Assembly (NCBI GenBank): GCA_003427395.1
Contig: BFEA01000396.1
Coordinates: forward strand, 664,394 to 719,211
Length of the DNA stretch: 54,818 bases
Direction of reading: 5' to 3'
Source: Chara braunii
Taxonomy: Eukaryota; Streptophyta; Charophyceae; Charales; Characeae
Shown: positions 54,536 to 54,818 of the stretch, in pieces
Position numbering within the stretch: the first letter of the stretch is position 1
How the letters are laid out: every line of letters begins with the position of its first letter
The notes under the pieces: model-generated
Told to the model about the DNA's origin: nothing
Seen by the model: only the letters and a program-made list of their open reading frames with translations
The model's database searches: none
Translations under genes and position numbers: made by a program

Positions 54536-54818
54536 GGGGAGTCTGATTGCTGCCGGAGATTCGCGCAGAGGTTCGAACCGGAGCTTCCTTGTCAGAAAAT
54601 CGGCTAACGAGTAACGGTCTTTTTCGGGGTCGACAAGCGGTACACAAGGGGGCGAAGCGAGAGAAAGATTGGGAGAGAGAGAGGGAGAGAGAGAGTGAGT
54701 GAGAAAGTGAGTGAGTGAGTGAGTGAGTGAGCGAGTGGCTCTCGAGGAGTTTCCGGGACTCCTCCTCCTCCTCATCTCCTCGTACTCCGCCTTTCCTTAC
54801 CCCTCCCCGCCCCCCCCC
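54536..54818 (-). other. Possible first-exon region at the window edge
   Basis: A minus frame from 54775 starts with low-complexity Thr/His/Ser/Leu from a (GTGA)n/(GA)n tract and then reads PLVDPEKDRYSLADFLTRKL and FEPLRESPAAIRLPK, which is protein-like. No family recognised, and the frame then enters the C-rich tract. Could be a 5' exon whose gene continues elsewhere, or chance. Confidence 0.18.

Overview
The window looks like nuclear DNA of a green plant or streptophyte (charophyte-like) alga. The evidence is one intronless plant class I-type small heat-shock protein gene, a nuclear fragment of plastid rpoA, plant-type TTTAGGG motifs, U2 snRNA 5' fragments and a very high load of transposon relics. 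The species assignment is inference. Almost nothing here is ordinary single-copy coding sequence. The only full-length, confidently recognised cellular gene is the sHSP at 17899-18414 on the minus strand.

Left part (1-25.2 kb, GC-balanced). The first kilobase holds two untrimmed Nextera mate-pair junction adapters (35-72, 734-771) and the duplications they cause. Three long LTR-like units of one family follow: A 3414-6102, B 6522-9258 and C 22793-25165. All have TGTGACG...CGTCACA ends and 4-bp target duplications (one imperfect), with a TATA box; A and B also carry a CCAAT palindrome. All contain relics of one unknown protein ORF, conserved at amino-acid level. Between them lie three copies of a cruciform-forming foldback MITE, a 148-bp MITE with telomere-like ends, a plastid rpoA fragment, minisatellites, the sHSP gene with a GA/CT-rich upstream minisatellite, a U2 snRNA 5' fragment inside an inverted repeat, a cluster of CACGTG boxes and a tRNA-derived SINE-like sequence.

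Middle (25.2-37.1 kb, increasingly AT-rich). There is a 600-bp tandem duplication full of small hairpins, a 744-bp assembly gap inside an AATC microsatellite, a repeat whose second copy is at 43.7 kb, long featureless AT-rich DNA, a hAT-like MITE with a perfect 8-bp target duplication, and about 1.5 kb of decayed ~80-bp tandem repeats.

Right part (37.1-54.8 kb). Two clusters of hAT-like MITEs sit in (AAT)n and (TA)n microsatellites. The second, five elements in 3.3 kb, lies between two blocks of the same degenerate tandem repeat. Elements with different terminal repeats share one internal core. Other features are a perfect 184-bp x3 tandem repeat, a second U2 5' fragment split by a 120-bp MITE with a CAA target duplication, and a C-rich tract near the end.

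No operon-like or pathway-level gene cooperation can be read. The interest lies in the repeats, in the LTR-borne ORF, in the U2 fragments and in assembly artefacts that anyone using this scaffold should know about.
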